A stretch of DNA of 64,000 nt from Rhodanobacteraceae bacterium (GTDB lineage Bacteria; Pseudomonadota; Gammaproteobacteria; Xanthomonadales; Rhodanobacteraceae): positions 2,977,001 through 3,041,000 of the forward strand of contig CP126120.1 of assembly GCA_030123585.1 (NCBI GenBank). Direction: 5' to 3'. Numbering within the stretch: position 1 is the stretch's first letter; every line of letters begins with the position of its first letter. The notes under the pieces are model-generated. The model ran no database searches, was not told the DNA's origin, and was given only the letters and a program-made list of their open reading frames with translations. Shown here one piece after another: positions 17,837 to 26,970 of this stretch. The position numbers were made by a program, and so were the translations under genes.

Positions 17837-19072
17837 ATGCCCAAGCTCGCCGCCCGCACCGGCCGCGCCAAGCCCAGCGCGATCATGGTCATCGCCGACA
17901 AGGCGAAGCAACTCAAGGCTGAAGGCAAGGACGTCGTCAATTTCTCGATCGGTGTGCCGAACTTCCTGCCGGGCGCCCACGTGTATCAGGCGGTACGCGA
18001 CTGGATGTCGCACGACAGCGGCGGCTACGGCAGCAACCGCGGCGCACCCGAGCTGCTCGACGCCATCGTGGCGCATTACAAGCAGAGCGGGCTGGACGGC
18101 TACACGCGCAACAACATCACCGTCGGGATCGGCGCCAAGCAGGTGCTGTACAACCTGTGCGAGGCGCTGCTCGACGAAGGCGACGAGATCGTGTTTGCGG
18201 CGCCGTACTGGACCAGTTACGTCGATATCGCCGAAATCCTCGGCGCGAAGGCGACGATCCTCGCGTGTCCGCCGGAACAGCACTACAAGCTGACGCCGGC
18301 GCAGCTCGACAAGGCGCTGGCCTCGAACCCCAAGGTGTTCCTGTTCAACAATCCGTCCAATCCGACGGGGATGGTTTACACGAAGGACGAGATCGCCGCG
18401 CTGGCCGAGGTGCTGGTGAAGCACCCCAACACCTGGATCATCGCCGACGACATCTACAACCGCCTGGTGTTCGATGGCATCGGCTACCACAACTTCGTGC
18501 AGTTCAAGCCGGGATTGCGCGAGCGCACCTTCATCATGGATTCGCTCTCGAAGACCTACGGCATGCCGGGCTGGCGCGTCGGGTTCGTGGCCGGCCCCGA
18601 GGCCGCCGTGAAGGCGCTGGTGACGCTGAACTCCAACCACATCACTTGCCTGCCGGAAATCGTGACCGCCGCAGCGATCGCGGCGTTGAACGGCCCGCAG
18701 GATGTACCGACCGCCAAGCGCGAAGATTTTTCCAGGCGCCGCGACGAAGTCGTGCGCGCGCTTGAATCAATCCCCGGCGTGAAGTGTCCGCGTCCGCAAG
18801 GCGCGTTCTATGCGTTCCCCGACATTTCGGTCGCGTTCGGCAAGTCGCACAACGGCAAGCCGATCGACAACGACATCGATTTCTGCAAGGCGCTGCTGGA
18901 AGAAAAATTCGTCGCGACGGTGCCGGGCTCGGCATTCGGCGAGCCACGCAGCTTGCGCATTTCCTATACCTGCGCGCCGGAGCAACTGCAGAAGGGCCTC
19001 GCGCGCATCCAGTCGTTCTTCGCCGAGTTGGGCGATGCACGCGCGGAGCGCGCCCGCGCGGTTGGAGCTTAG
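17837..19072 (+). CDS. class I/II PLP-dependent aminotransferase (aspartate-type)
   Basis: 411-residue fold-type I aminotransferase. The substrate region IGVPNFLPGAHV is near residue 38, then GYGSNRGAPEL, the NNPSNPTGMVY motif (~170), DDIYNRLVFDG, and the PLP lysine in DSLSKTYGMPGWRVGFV (~240). The C-terminal SLRISYTCA carries the carboxylate-binding Arg. The family includes aspartate, prephenate and aromatic aminotransferases, and the exact donor cannot be fixed from sequence alone. ATG 17837 follows a weak RBS (GAGGA). A TG-N-TAGAAT extended -10 box sits at 17790-17798, about 40 bases upstream, and may be its promoter. It is followed by a repeat-rich gap before mdh. Confidence 0.92.
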   Translation: MPKLAARTGRAKPSAIMVIADKAKQLKAEGKDVVNFSIGVPNFLPGAHVYQAVRDWMSHDSGGYGSNRGAPELLDAIVAHYKQSGLDGYTRNNITVGIGAKQVLYNLCEALLDEGDEIVFAAPYWTSYVDIAEILGAKATILACPPEQHYKLTPAQLDKALASNPKVFLFNNPSNPTGMVYTKDEIAALAEVLVKHPNTWIIADDIYNRLVFDGIGYHNFVQFKPGLRERTFIMDSLSKTYGMPGWRVGFVAGPEAAVKALVTLNSNHITCLPEIVTAAAIAALNGPQDVPTAKREDFSRRRDEVVRALESIPGVKCPRPQGAFYAFPDISVAFGKSHNGKPIDNDIDFCKALLEEKFVATVPGSAFGEPRSLRISYTCAPEQLQKGLARIQSFFAELGDARAERARAVGA

Positions 19073-19088
19073 CGGAGCGCTGGTATTG

Positions 19089-19256
19089 CTCGTCATCCCG
19101 GAATCGCGCAGCGATATCCGGGATCCAGCATCTTTGCGTTACAACAAAGACACTGGATTACGCGCGGCTCCTGCCGCGCGCCTTTCAGGCCAACGGCTTT
19201 GCCGTTGTTCGTTTCGGCATCCTGCCTTTGCAGTCCTGCTTTCGCGGGAATGACGA
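19089..19256. repeat. second copy of the CGTCATTCC inverted-repeat family
   Basis: CTCGTCATCCCGG (19089-19101) and CGGGAATGACGA (19245-19256) bound about 168 bases in the 247-base gap before mdh. Inside are the nested repeats CCCGGAAT...ATATCCGGGATCC and GCTTTCGCGGGAATGACGAAAGC. No reading frame in it has coding features. The sequence between arms is not closely alike to the other copies except at the ends. Confidence 0.6.
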
Positions 19257-19319
19257 AAGCGTGGATTGGTCAGTTTTTCCTTGGTCACGTGATCCTTTCT
19301 TGTTGATGGAGTCGTATTC

Positions 19320-20300
19320 ATGAAAGCACCCGTTCGCGTTGCAGTCACCGGCGCCGCCGGCCAGATCGGCTACGCACTGTTGTTCCGCATCGCCGCCGGC
19401 GACATGCTGGGCCCCGATCAGCCGGTGATCCTGCACCTGCTGGAAATCACGCCCGCGCTGCCGGCGCTGCATGGCGTGGTGATGGAACTCGATGACTGCG
19501 CGTTCCCGCTGTTGGCCGGCGTGGTCGCGACCGACGACGCCAACGTCGCGTTCAAGGACGTCGATTACGCGCTGCTGGTCGGCGCGCGTCCGCGCGGCCC
19601 CGGCATGGAGCGCAAGGATCTGCTGTCCGCGAACGGCGCGATCTTCGGCCCGCAGGGCAAGGCGCTGAACGCGCACGCCAAGCGCGACGTCAAGGTTCTC
19701 GTCGTCGGCAATCCGGCCAACACCAACGCGCTGATCGCGCAGGCCAACGCGCCCGACCTCGACCCGAAGTGCTTCACCGCGATGGTGCGGCTCGACCACA
19801 ACCGTTCAAAGGCACAACTCGCGGCCAAGGTCGGCGCGCACAACAGCGACGTCAGGAAGGTCATCATCTGGGGCAACCATTCCTCGACGCAGTATCCCGA
19901 CATCCATCACGCGACGATCAAGGGCAAGCCCGCGCTGTCGCTGGTCGATCAGGCGTGGTACGAGAAGGAATTCATCCCGACCGTGCAGCAGCGCGGCGCC
20001 GCGGTCATCAAGGCGCGCGGTTCGTCGTCGGCGGCCTCGGCCGCGAATGCCGCGATCGACCACATGCGTTCGTGGGCGCTCGGCACCGCCGAGGGCGACT
20101 GGGTGTCGATGGGCATTCCGTCCGACGGTTCCTACGGCATCAAGCCGGGCGTGATCTACGGTTATCCCGTCACCTGCAAGGACGGCAAGTACGCAATCGT
20201 GCAGGGCCTCGAGATCAACGCCTTCTCGCGCGCGCGCATGGACGCCACCGCGAAGGAATTGCACGAGGAGCGCGACAGCGTGCAGCAGCTGCTCGGCTGA
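19320..20300 (+). CDS. mdh: malate dehydrogenase
   Basis: 326-residue TCA-cycle enzyme that oxidises malate to oxaloacetate with NAD. It has the Rossmann motif [19 protein letters not shown] at the N-terminus, the active-site loop [16 protein letters not shown] with its substrate Args, [26 protein letters not shown] (Asp-Arg) and the catalytic His in [14 protein letters not shown]. This is the longer ~326-residue lineage found in Xanthomonadales and actinobacteria, not the E. coli type of 312 residues. The conserved start (ATG 19320) is preceded by TTGATGGAG. A strong hairpin follows. Confidence 0.97.
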   Translation: MKAPVRVAVTGAAGQIGYALLFRIAAGDMLGPDQPVILHLLEITPALPALHGVVMELDDCAFPLLAGVVATDDANVAFKDVDYALLVGARPRGPGMERKDLLSANGAIFGPQGKALNAHAKRDVKVLVVGNPANTNALIAQANAPDLDPKCFTAMVRLDHNRSKAQLAAKVGAHNSDVRKVIIWGNHSSTQYPDIHHATIKGKPALSLVDQAWYEKEFIPTVQQRGAAVIKARGSSSAASAANAAIDHMRSWALGTAEGDWVSMGIPSDGSYGIKPGVIYGYPVTCKDGKYAIVQGLEINAFSRARMDATAKELHEERDSVQQLLG

Positions 20301-20321
20301 GCCTGGCGCCAATGCGTTGCG

Positions 20322-20350
20322 GCGAAGGGCGGCCCATGGCCGCCCTTCGC
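20322..20350 (+). terminator. hairpin after mdh
   Basis: Perfect 13-base arms GCGAAGGGCGGCC (20322-20334) and GGCCGCCCTTCGC (20338-20350) with the loop CAT. No T-run follows, so termination may depend on the very stable stem. It lies 22 bases after the mdh stop. Confidence 0.6.
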
Positions 20351-20451
20351 GTTCAAGCGCCTGCATCACCGGCCGTTGCGTTCCGGTCCGTGCCAGAATG
20401 CCGCCGCGGAACGGGCAGGAACGACGCGCTTCCGCTTCCGGGTGCACGAGC

Positions 20452-22542
20452 ATGGCCCAATGGGGACTCTGGCGTGAGTTGAAACGGCGCAACGTGCTCC
20501 GTGCGGGCGTGCTGTACGTCGGTGCGGTGTGGGCGCTGGCGCAGGGCATCTCGCAACTGACACCGGCGATCGGATTGCCGGATGTCGCGACGCGCTGGTT
20601 CCTGATCGGGGCGATCATCGGCTTTCCGTTCTGGATCGCGTTCGCGTGGTTCTACGAATTCACGCCCGAAGGATTCAAGCACGACACCGGCGTGGCGGCG
20701 GACGCTCCCGTCCGCCATTCCAATGCGCGCAAGCTGGATTTCGCGATCATCGGCGTGCTGATCGTCGCGGTGGCGTTGCTGGGCTCAGGTTATTTCATCC
20801 GGCGCAACGCACCCGCCACGGTGCCGGCGGTCCCCGCCAAATCCATCGCGGTGCTGCCGTTCGAGAATCTTTCCGCCGACAGGAACAATGAATACTTCGT
20901 GGCCGGGATGCAGGATCTGATCCTGACGAAGCTGGCGGATGTAGGCGGTCTCAAGGTCGTCGCGCGCACTTCGACCGCGAAATACGCCAGCCACCCCGAT
21001 GATCTGAAAACGATCGGCCAGCAACTCGGCGTGGCGACGATCCTCGAAGGCAGCGTGCAGAAGCAGGGCAATCAGGTGCTGATCAACGTGCAGTTGATCG
21101 ACACCCGCACCGACAGCCACATCTGGGCGCAGAGCTACCAGCGCACGCTGGACAACGTGTTCGGTGTCGAGGGCGACGTGGCGGAAAAGATCGCCGGGGC
21201 ATTGAAAACCCGGCTGTCGCCCGCCGAGACCGCGCGCCTGGCCACCAGCCTGAGCCAGGACAACACCGCCAACGACCTGTTCCTGCAGGCGGAATTCCAG
21301 ACCAACCAGGGCCTCGTCAATTACGACACCGCCAGCTGGAAGACCGCGATCCCGCTGTACCGGCAGGCCATCGCGCGGGATCCCGGGTTCGCGCTGGCGT
21401 ATGCGCGGCTGTCCTACGCGGAAAGCGGACTGGCCTGGTTCGGCGGCGGCGGCATGGACGTCCGGCAACTGGTCGACGACGCGCGCAGCGACGCCGAACG
21501 GGCCGTGAAACTTGCGCCCGGGCTGCCCGCCGCGCACCTGGCGCAGGGCTTCAGTGCCTACTGGAGCGGCGATTACGCCACCGCGCTGGACGCCTTCGCG
21601 GCGGCGCTGGCGCTGCGCCCCAACGATGCCGGGGCGCTGACGGGGCGGGGCTACGTACTTCGGCGGCAGGGCCGTTTCGACGCGGCGATCGCTTCCCTGC
21701 AACAGGCCATCGTGCTCGACCCGCGCAATTCCTCGCTGGCCTTCGATCTGGGCGACACCTACATGGTCGCCAGCCGCTACCCCGACGCCGAGCGCTGGCT
21801 GCGCCGTGCGCTGGCGCTGGACCCGCACAATCTCAACGCGAGGACCTTCCTTGCCCGAACCATCGTGCTCGACAGCGGCGACGTTTCGCGCGCGCTGGCC
21901 GTGGATGCTGGCGACGACGCTGCCCTGAAACTCCAGCGCGTGACGCTGCTGGTGTACCAGCGCAAGTATCGGGAGGCGCTCGCGCTGCTGGACACGGTGC
22001 CCGACACGCCCGACAACTTCAACATCAACGTGATCCCCAAGACGCTGCAGCAAGCCGAACTGTACCGGCTGATGGGCGACATGGACCGCGCGCGGCCGCT
22101 GTACGCGCAGGCGTTGCCGAAAATCCACGAGCGCATTGCGCGGCAGCAAGGCATCAACCAGGGGGCGGAGTGGGTCAACCTCGCGACCGCCGAAGCAGGT
22201 CTCGGACATGTCGCGCAGGCGCAGGCCGCGGCCGCCGAGGCGCAGGCCATCATCGCCCGCCATCACGACCACATCATCGGCGCAGCCTTCGTGGAATTCA
22301 GCGCATGGCTGTATGCGCAAACCGGTCGTCCCGACCTTGCGGTGCCGCGGCTGGCCGAGGCGCTTGCCACGCCCGGCATCGGTTTCACTTACTCGCCCGT
22401 GTTGCTGTGGCTGGATCCGGCGTGGGACCAGATCCGCGGTGACGCGGGCTTTCAGGCGCTGCTCAGGCAGTACGCGAAATACGAGCCTCCTGTGATCCCA
22501 TCCCCCGCGCCCGGCACGGGCAAGGCAGGCGCGCATGGATGA
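20452..22542 (+). CDS. TolB/FlgO-like and TPR membrane protein, paralog A1
   Basis: 696-residue inner-membrane protein of a family repeated in this region. The N-terminal signature WRELKRRNVLRAGVLYVGAVWALAQ leads into two hydrophobic segments (to ~65, ending AFAWFYEFTPEGFK). A third helix lies at ~95-115 (LDFAIIGVLIVAVALLGSGYF). Then comes a TolB/FlgO-like domain starting KSIAVLPFENLSADRNNEYF (~130) with the conserved ATILEGSVQ and VQLIDTRTDSHIW blocks (~205-235). The C-terminal half is a row of TPRs (for example LALRPNDAGALTGRGYVLRRQGRFDAAIASL). This suggests a membrane-tethered periplasmic or scaffold protein; no catalytic domain is seen. ATG 20452 is placed from the family N-terminus. Overlaps the following remnant by eight bases. 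Confidence 0.8.
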   Translation: MAQWGLWRELKRRNVLRAGVLYVGAVWALAQGISQLTPAIGLPDVATRWFLIGAIIGFPFWIAFAWFYEFTPEGFKHDTGVAADAPVRHSNARKLDFAIIGVLIVAVALLGSGYFIRRNAPATVPAVPAKSIAVLPFENLSADRNNEYFVAGMQDLILTKLADVGGLKVVARTSTAKYASHPDDLKTIGQQLGVATILEGSVQKQGNQVLINVQLIDTRTDSHIWAQSYQRTLDNVFGVEGDVAEKIAGALKTRLSPAETARLATSLSQDNTANDLFLQAEFQTNQGLVNYDTASWKTAIPLYRQAIARDPGFALAYARLSYAESGLAWFGGGGMDVRQLVDDARSDAERAVKLAPGLPAAHLAQGFSAYWSGDYATALDAFAAALALRPNDAGALTGRGYVLRRQGRFDAAIASLQQAIVLDPRNSSLAFDLGDTYMVASRYPDAERWLRRALALDPHNLNARTFLARTIVLDSGDVSRALAVDAGDDAALKLQRVTLLVYQRKYREALALLDTVPDTPDNFNINVIPKTLQQAELYRLMGDMDRARPLYAQALPKIHERIARQQGINQGAEWVNLATAEAGLGHVAQAQAAAAEAQAIIARHHDHIIGAAFVEFSAWLYAQTGRPDLAVPRLAEALATPGIGFTYSPVLLWLDPAWDQIRGDAGFQALLRQYAKYEPPVIPSPAPGTGKAGAHG

Positions 22543-22651
22543 GTTCTTCGCCCGCCTGAAGCAGCGCAAACTGGTGCGGTTCCAGAAACTGGCGAAGCTT
22601 TGCACCACAACGCCGGAGTGGGGCGGAAACCGTGTGCGCATTCGCATCCCG
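22535..22651 (+). pseudogene. 5' remnant of a type-B TolB/TPR paralog
   Basis: Starting with ATG 22535, MDEFFARLKQRKLVRF matches the beginning of the intact gene at 23361 (MAEFLARLKQRKLVQW), after which the similarity ends at about 22584 and the frame reads into the 3' end of vapC without recognisable domains. The ATG overlaps the end of paralog A1 in the same way that intact members overlap each other, so this was the start of the next gene in a TPR operon. The matching 35-base segments at 22550-22584 and 23374-23408 form direct repeats around the toxin-antitoxin pair. Confidence 0.7.
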
Positions 22652-23089
22652 TCACGCGGCAAGCGGATCGAGCACCGTCAGGAGGGGAAAGCGATGAAAA
22701 TCGGCGTCCCGTGTCCAGATGCGGCTGATGCCGTGCTCACGCATCAATACCGCGGTGTGGGCGTCGTGAATGATGTTGCCGCGCAGGTGCGGCAGCTCGC
22801 GCAAGGTTTCCCGCAATACGCTGGCGTGGCGCTCGGTCGGCAGCAGCATCGACGCCGCCGGACTGTCGATGAGGGCGTTCACGAAATCCATGCCCTGGGT
22901 TGCCGTCAATGGATGCGGAAAGACCCTGGGATGGGTGACGACGCGCAGGAATTCATAAACGATCCCCCACGTCAGATACCAGGGCAACGCCTGAGTCCGC
23001 AATTTTTCCAACAGCATTGCGCACGCGGCGTGATGCTCGCTGCGCCTGTCGGCGGCGTAGATCAGCACATTGGTGTCGACCACGAACAC
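22652..23089 (-). CDS. vapC: PIN-domain ribonuclease toxin VapC
   Basis: 145-residue type II toxin, an Mg-dependent RNase. The PIN acidic residues are in place: D5 in FVVDTNVLIYAAD, E46 in VYEFLRV, D109 in IIHDAHTAVLM and D128/D130 in IWTRDADF. The length is slightly above the usual ~130. The start is GTG at 23089, which directly abuts the TGA of vapB, so translation is coupled. The gene is on the strand opposite to the TPR genes that flank it. Targets of VapC enzymes are usually tRNA or rRNA loops; nothing here shows which. Confidence 0.9.
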   Translation of the reverse strand: MFVVDTNVLIYAADRRSEHHAACAMLLEKLRTQALPWYLTWGIVYEFLRVVTHPRVFPHPLTATQGMDFVNALIDSPAASMLLPTERHASVLRETLRELPHLRGNIIHDAHTAVLMREHGISRIWTRDADFHRFPLLTVLDPLAA

Positions 23090-23323
23090 TCAACGTTCTT
23101 CCATCACCCGGTAGAGTGCGTCGCGATCGGCCACATCGACCTTGGCAGGGCCGAGATTGAACTTCGGCAGCGGAGGCAGTTTTGCCGGTTGTTTGATGGA
23201 GGAGCTTTGCAGCACCAGCCGCAAGCCCGCCTCCACCAGTTCGGACATGGTGCGTCCGCTGCGGGTTGCCTCGCGGCGCAGTTTGGCCATCACGCTGTCG
23301 TCGATGTTCAGGGTTGTCTTCAT
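23090..23323 (-). CDS. vapB: VapB-type ribbon-helix-helix antitoxin
   Basis: 77-residue antitoxin and autorepressor. The N-terminal MKTTLNIDDSVMAKLRREA forms the ribbon-helix-helix (CopG/RHH) DNA-binding part, and RSGRTMSELVEAGLRLVLQ the second helix. The C-terminal PKFNLGPAKVDVADRDALYRVM segment is the expected toxin-binding tail. ATG 23323 is chosen because the RHH strand normally begins at the start Met and because an operator-like palindrome covers this codon. The longer frame upstream would overlap the start of the next TPR gene. Confidence 0.9.
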   Translation of the reverse strand: MKTTLNIDDSVMAKLRREATRSGRTMSELVEAGLRLVLQSSSIKQPAKLPPLPKFNLGPAKVDVADRDALYRVMEER

Positions 23324-23337
23324 ATGGAAAACCATAT
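23322..23337. promoter_or_regulatory. candidate VapB operator over the vapB start codon
   Basis: ATATGG-AAAA-CCATAT is a perfect inverted repeat (arms 23322-23327 and 23332-23337). Further ATATGGGCATATG follows to about 23354. It is much richer in A and T than its surroundings and sits at the 5' end of vapB, where VapB-VapC complexes normally bind. It also lies 24 bases before the ATG of the divergent TPR gene at 23361, so both could share it. Confidence 0.5.
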
Positions 23338-23360
23338 CATGAATATGGGCATATGTCATC

Positions 23361-25187
23361 ATGGCTGAATTCCTCGCCCGCCTGAAGCAGCGCAAGCTGG
23401 TGCAGTGGGCGCTGGCCTACATCGCCGCGGCGTTCGCGCTGATCCAGGTGCTCGATGTTGTTGCATCGAAGTTCGATTGGCCGACGCAACTTGAACGTTC
23501 GATCATCCTTGCGCTGGCAGTCGGCTTCGTTATCGTGTTGGTGATCGCCTGGTATCACGGCGAGAAGGGCAGGCAGCGGGTTAGCGGCGCGGAATTGCTG
23601 CTGCTCGCGCTGGTACTGGCGATCGGCGGCGGGGTGGTGTGGTATTTCGGTCGCAGCGCCGGGCGGCCGGTGGCCGGACAGGCGCCGGCGGCTGGCGCCG
23701 CAACAGCGCCGGGCGCATCGGGCATCGCATCCATCGCGAATATGCCGGCAGGGTTGCCGGTGCCGGCGCAAGCCATTCCCGCCCAATCCGTCGCCGTGCT
23801 GCCGTTCCAGAACCTGAGCGGCGATGAGAAGGAAACGTACTTCAGCGAAGGCGTCACCGAGGAAATCCTGAATGCGCTGGCGCAGATTCCGGACCTGAAA
23901 GTGGCGGGACGCACCTCGGCATTCCAGTTCGCCGGCAAGGACGAGGATGTGCGCAAGGTCGGTGCGATCCTCGGCGTTGCGACCGTACTGGAAGGCAGCG
24001 TGCAGAAGGCCGGCGACGAGGTGCGCATCACCGCGCAGTTGATCGACGCGCGCAGCGGCTATCAACTGTGGTCGGAACAGTACGACCGCAAGCTGACCAG
24101 CATCTTCGCGGTCGAGGACGACATCTCGAACGCCATTGCCGGCAAGCTGCGCGTGCAATGGAACAGCGCGCAGCCGCTGGTGGCGCAGAAGGCGATCGAT
24201 CCCCGTGCGCACGACTTCTATCTGCGCGGCTTGGGCCTGCTGGCCGCGCGCGGGCCCGGGCTGCGGGACGCGGTGTCCGAATTCCGGAACGCGGTCGGGA
24301 TCGCGCCGGATTACGCCGAAGCCTGGGGCGCCATGGCGGAAGCCGAGGCCTTGTATCCGGATTACCGGCTGGACGCGCCGCAGCAGGCGTACCCGCGCGC
24401 GCTTGCGGCCGCGCAACGGGCCCTCGCGCTCGATCCGGATACCGCCTCGGCTTATGTCGCGCAGGGCATGATCTACAAGCGCCAGTCGAAGTGGCCGGAT
24501 GCCGACGCGGCGTTCCGCCGTGCGCTGGCACTGGCGCCCGGCGATGTGGAAACGATCTACCAATACGCCGAGTTCCTGCTCGTCGTCGGCCAGGCCGAGC
24601 GGGCCCTTGCGGAAACCGGGCGGGTCCAACGGCTCGATCCGTTGGAAGTCGCCAACGGGTTCACCCGCGCTTCGACGCTGTACGTATTGCATCGCCATGA
24701 AGCGGCCTGGGAGCAGATCCAGCGCACCGTGGCGGCGCTTCCGGAATTGCCGGTTGCCCGTGAAGACGCGATTTTCATCACGCTCACGCTGCATCGCTAT
24801 TCCGAAGCGGAGAACCAGGCGCGCCTGCTCGCCCCGTTGTTCGGCCCCGATCCGGATGCGGCCACGCAACTGGCCGGCGTGGTCCAGGCGGTCGCCGATC
24901 CAGCATTGCGTGCCCGTGCGCTTCGGACCCTGGACACCGCGCCAGTCTGGGTTCGAGTCCGCGACGACAATCCGATGGTCTATGCAGCGTGGCTGATGCT
25001 GCTCGGCGATCGCGATCGCAGCCTGGCCATGCTCGACCGCATTGCCGACCAGGGCGGCGGGGAAACCAGCGTGGAAGACCTGTGGTTTCCCGTGTTCGAT
25101 CCGCTGCGCGACGATCCGCGCTTCAAGGCGGTGCTGAAGAAAATGGGTTTGCCGTACACACCAGCTAGCATCTCCAACCATGAATGA
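23361..25187 (+). CDS. TolB/FlgO-like and TPR membrane protein, paralog B1
   Basis: 608 residues. Type-B N-terminus: MAEFLARLKQRKLVQWALAY with a helix AYIAAAFALIQVLDVVASKF, then SIILALAVGFVIVLVIAWYHGEKGRQ and a third helix AELLLLALVLAIGGGVVWYF (~75-95). A low-complexity Ala/Pro/Gly linker leads to the TolB/FlgO-like domain (QSVAVLPFQNLSGDEKETYF at ~142; EEILNALAQIPDLKVAGRTS; VLEGSVQKAGDEVRITAQL). TPR units follow, and the C-terminal signature is DPRFKAVLKKMGLPY, shared with the other members. Its ATG is 38 bases from vapB on the other strand. It overlaps B2 by eight bases (ATGAATGA), so B1 and B2 form an operon with coupled translation. Confidence 0.8.
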   Translation: MAEFLARLKQRKLVQWALAYIAAAFALIQVLDVVASKFDWPTQLERSIILALAVGFVIVLVIAWYHGEKGRQRVSGAELLLLALVLAIGGGVVWYFGRSAGRPVAGQAPAAGAATAPGASGIASIANMPAGLPVPAQAIPAQSVAVLPFQNLSGDEKETYFSEGVTEEILNALAQIPDLKVAGRTSAFQFAGKDEDVRKVGAILGVATVLEGSVQKAGDEVRITAQLIDARSGYQLWSEQYDRKLTSIFAVEDDISNAIAGKLRVQWNSAQPLVAQKAIDPRAHDFYLRGLGLLAARGPGLRDAVSEFRNAVGIAPDYAEAWGAMAEAEALYPDYRLDAPQQAYPRALAAAQRALALDPDTASAYVAQGMIYKRQSKWPDADAAFRRALALAPGDVETIYQYAEFLLVVGQAERALAETGRVQRLDPLEVANGFTRASTLYVLHRHEAAWEQIQRTVAALPELPVAREDAIFITLTLHRYSEAENQARLLAPLFGPDPDAATQLAGVVQAVADPALRARALRTLDTAPVWVRVRDDNPMVYAAWLMLLGDRDRSLAMLDRIADQGGGETSVEDLWFPVFDPLRDDPRFKAVLKKMGLPYTPASISNHE

Positions 25188-26970
25188 ACTCATCGCCCGC
25201 ATGAAACAACGCAAGCTGGTGCAATGGGCGCTGGCCTACCTCGCGGCGGGTTGGGCGGCGCTGCAGGCGCTCGGTCTTGCGGCGGACAGCTACGACTGGC
25301 CGCACCGGGTGATGCAGGTTGCGTTCGCGGCCATCGCGCTGGGCTTCGTGATCGCTCTGGTATTGGCCTGGTATCACGGCGAGCAGGGAAAGCAGCGGGT
25401 ATCGGGTGCGGAACTGCTGCTGATCGCGCTGGTGCTGGCGATTGGCGGCGGGCTGTTGTGGCGATACGAACATGCGTCGCTGCCTGCGACCAACGTGGAT
25501 GCGGCGCGGCGTAACCCCGCCAGGCCCACTGCCAACGCGGCGGCTCCTCAGGCGGGAGCAGCCATTCCCATCCCCACCAAATCCGTCGCGGTGCTGCCGT
25601 TCGTCAACATGAGCGGCGATCCGAAGAACGATTACTTCAGCGACGGCATCACCGAGGAAATTCTGGATGCGCTCGCCCAGATTACGAACCTGAAAGTGGC
25701 CGCGCGCACGTCGGCATTCGCGTTCAAGGGCAAGGCCGAGGATTTGCGCAAGGTCGGCGAGGCGCTGGATGTCGCGACGGTGCTGGAAGGCAGTGTGCAG
25801 AAGGCCGGTGACGAGGTGCGCATCACCGCGCAGTTGATCGACACCCGCAGTGGTTATCACCTGTGGTCGGAGAAGTACGATCGCAAGCTCACCAGTGTCT
25901 TCGCGGTCGAGGATGAAATCTCGAAGGCGATCGCGGACAAGCTGCAAGTGCAGTTGGCGGGCGGAAGCGCATCGACGCTGGTGGCGCAAAAGACGATCGA
26001 TCCGCGCGCGCACGATTTCTACTTGCGCGGCTTGACCCTGTTGGCAGCGCGTTCGGTGGGCGAAGCGGTAGGCGCGCTCCGGCAGGCCGTGGCGATCGAT
26101 CCGGGTTATGCGCAAGCGTGGGCCACGCTGGCCGAGGCGCAGGCACTGCTTCCGGACTACACCTCCACCGCGCCGCTCATCGCCTACGCCGATTCGCTTA
26201 AATCGTCGCAGCGTGCGCTGATACTGCAGCCGGATACCTCGCTTGCCTACGTCGCGCAGGGCATGGTTTACAGCAGCCAGATGCGCTGGGCTGATGCGGA
26301 TCGCGCATTGCGGCACGCGCTGGTGTTGGCGCCCGGGGACGCGGAAGCGTTGAACCAGTACGCCCAGTTCCTGGATGCCGTCGGACAACTCCAGCCCGCA
26401 TTGAACGTGCTTGACCGCGCGTTGCAGCGCGATCCGCTGTCCGGAACAAGCGCCGTGATCCGTGTGCAGTTGCGGATGATCCTGCACCTGGACGACCCCG
26501 CCACGGCTGCCGCGCAGATCGGGGATATCGTGGCTGCGCATCCCGAGAGCGTGTTCGTGCGTCGCACCGCCACGTTGATCTATCTGAACCTGCATCGCTA
26601 CCCGGAAGCGGAAATGCAGGCGCGCGCGGCGGCCACGCTCACCGGCACGGATCCCGAGTCCAAGGCGCTGCTGATACGGGGGATGGCCGATCCGTCACTG
26701 CGGGAGCGCGCGGTGCAGGCGCTGGAGACTTCCCCGGCCCACAGCGATCTGCGGCGCGAGCCCATCGTGTGCGCGCTGTTCCTGATGCACTTGAACGCGC
26801 CCGATCGCGCCTTGGCGGTGCTCGAAGCGGGTGCGACCCAGGGCACCAGCACCATTCCGCAATTGCTGTGGCACCCGGATTTCGACCCCGTGCGCAATGA
26901 CCCGCGCTTCAAGGCGGTGTTGAAGAAGATGGGGCTGCCGTACGTGCCCGAGCCGCCGGCGTCATCGTAG
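25180..26970 (+). CDS. TolB/FlgO-like and TPR membrane protein, paralog B2
   Basis: 596 residues, the closest relative of B1. N-terminus MNELIARMKQRKLVQWALAY, helices at ~15-35 and ~45-62 (VAFAAIALGFVIALVLAWYHG), and a third at ~72-90. The TolB/FlgO-like domain begins KSVAVLPFVNMSGDPKNDYF (~130) and contains EEILDALAQITNLKVAARTS and VLEGSVQKAGDEVRITAQL. TPRs from ~290 end at DPRFKAVLKKMGLPYVP. The KSVAVLPF...SDGITEEIL block is the form seen in many TPR proteins and class III cyclases of proteobacteria, but no cyclase domain is present. Likely translated together with B1. Confidence 0.8.
   Translation: MNELIARMKQRKLVQWALAYLAAGWAALQALGLAADSYDWPHRVMQVAFAAIALGFVIALVLAWYHGEQGKQRVSGAELLLIALVLAIGGGLLWRYEHASLPATNVDAARRNPARPTANAAAPQAGAAIPIPTKSVAVLPFVNMSGDPKNDYFSDGITEEILDALAQITNLKVAARTSAFAFKGKAEDLRKVGEALDVATVLEGSVQKAGDEVRITAQLIDTRSGYHLWSEKYDRKLTSVFAVEDEISKAIADKLQVQLAGGSASTLVAQKTIDPRAHDFYLRGLTLLAARSVGEAVGALRQAVAIDPGYAQAWATLAEAQALLPDYTSTAPLIAYADSLKSSQRALILQPDTSLAYVAQGMVYSSQMRWADADRALRHALVLAPGDAEALNQYAQFLDAVGQLQPALNVLDRALQRDPLSGTSAVIRVQLRMILHLDDPATAAAQIGDIVAAHPESVFVRRTATLIYLNLHRYPEAEMQARAAATLTGTDPESKALLIRGMADPSLRERAVQALETSPAHSDLRREPIVCALFLMHLNAPDRALAVLEAGATQGTSTIPQLLWHPDFDPVRNDPRFKAVLKKMGLPYVPEPPASS

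Noticed and set aside
20785..22662. Long minus-strand frame opposite TPR paralog A1
   Set aside because: Antisense shadow. The plus strand has clear TolB/TPR motifs and codon-position bias, and the minus-strand product has no domain.
24940..24970. tRNA-like GGGTTCGAGTCC motif
   Set aside because: It lies inside a TPR coding region, in frame, with no cloverleaf around it. No tRNA gene was found elsewhere in the window.
20452..26970. Class III adenylate cyclases (suggested by the FxxELKRR anchor and KSVAVLPF block)
   Set aside because: These blocks occur in some cyclases, but no cyclase catalytic domain is present in any of the proteins; they have only TolB-like and TPR parts.
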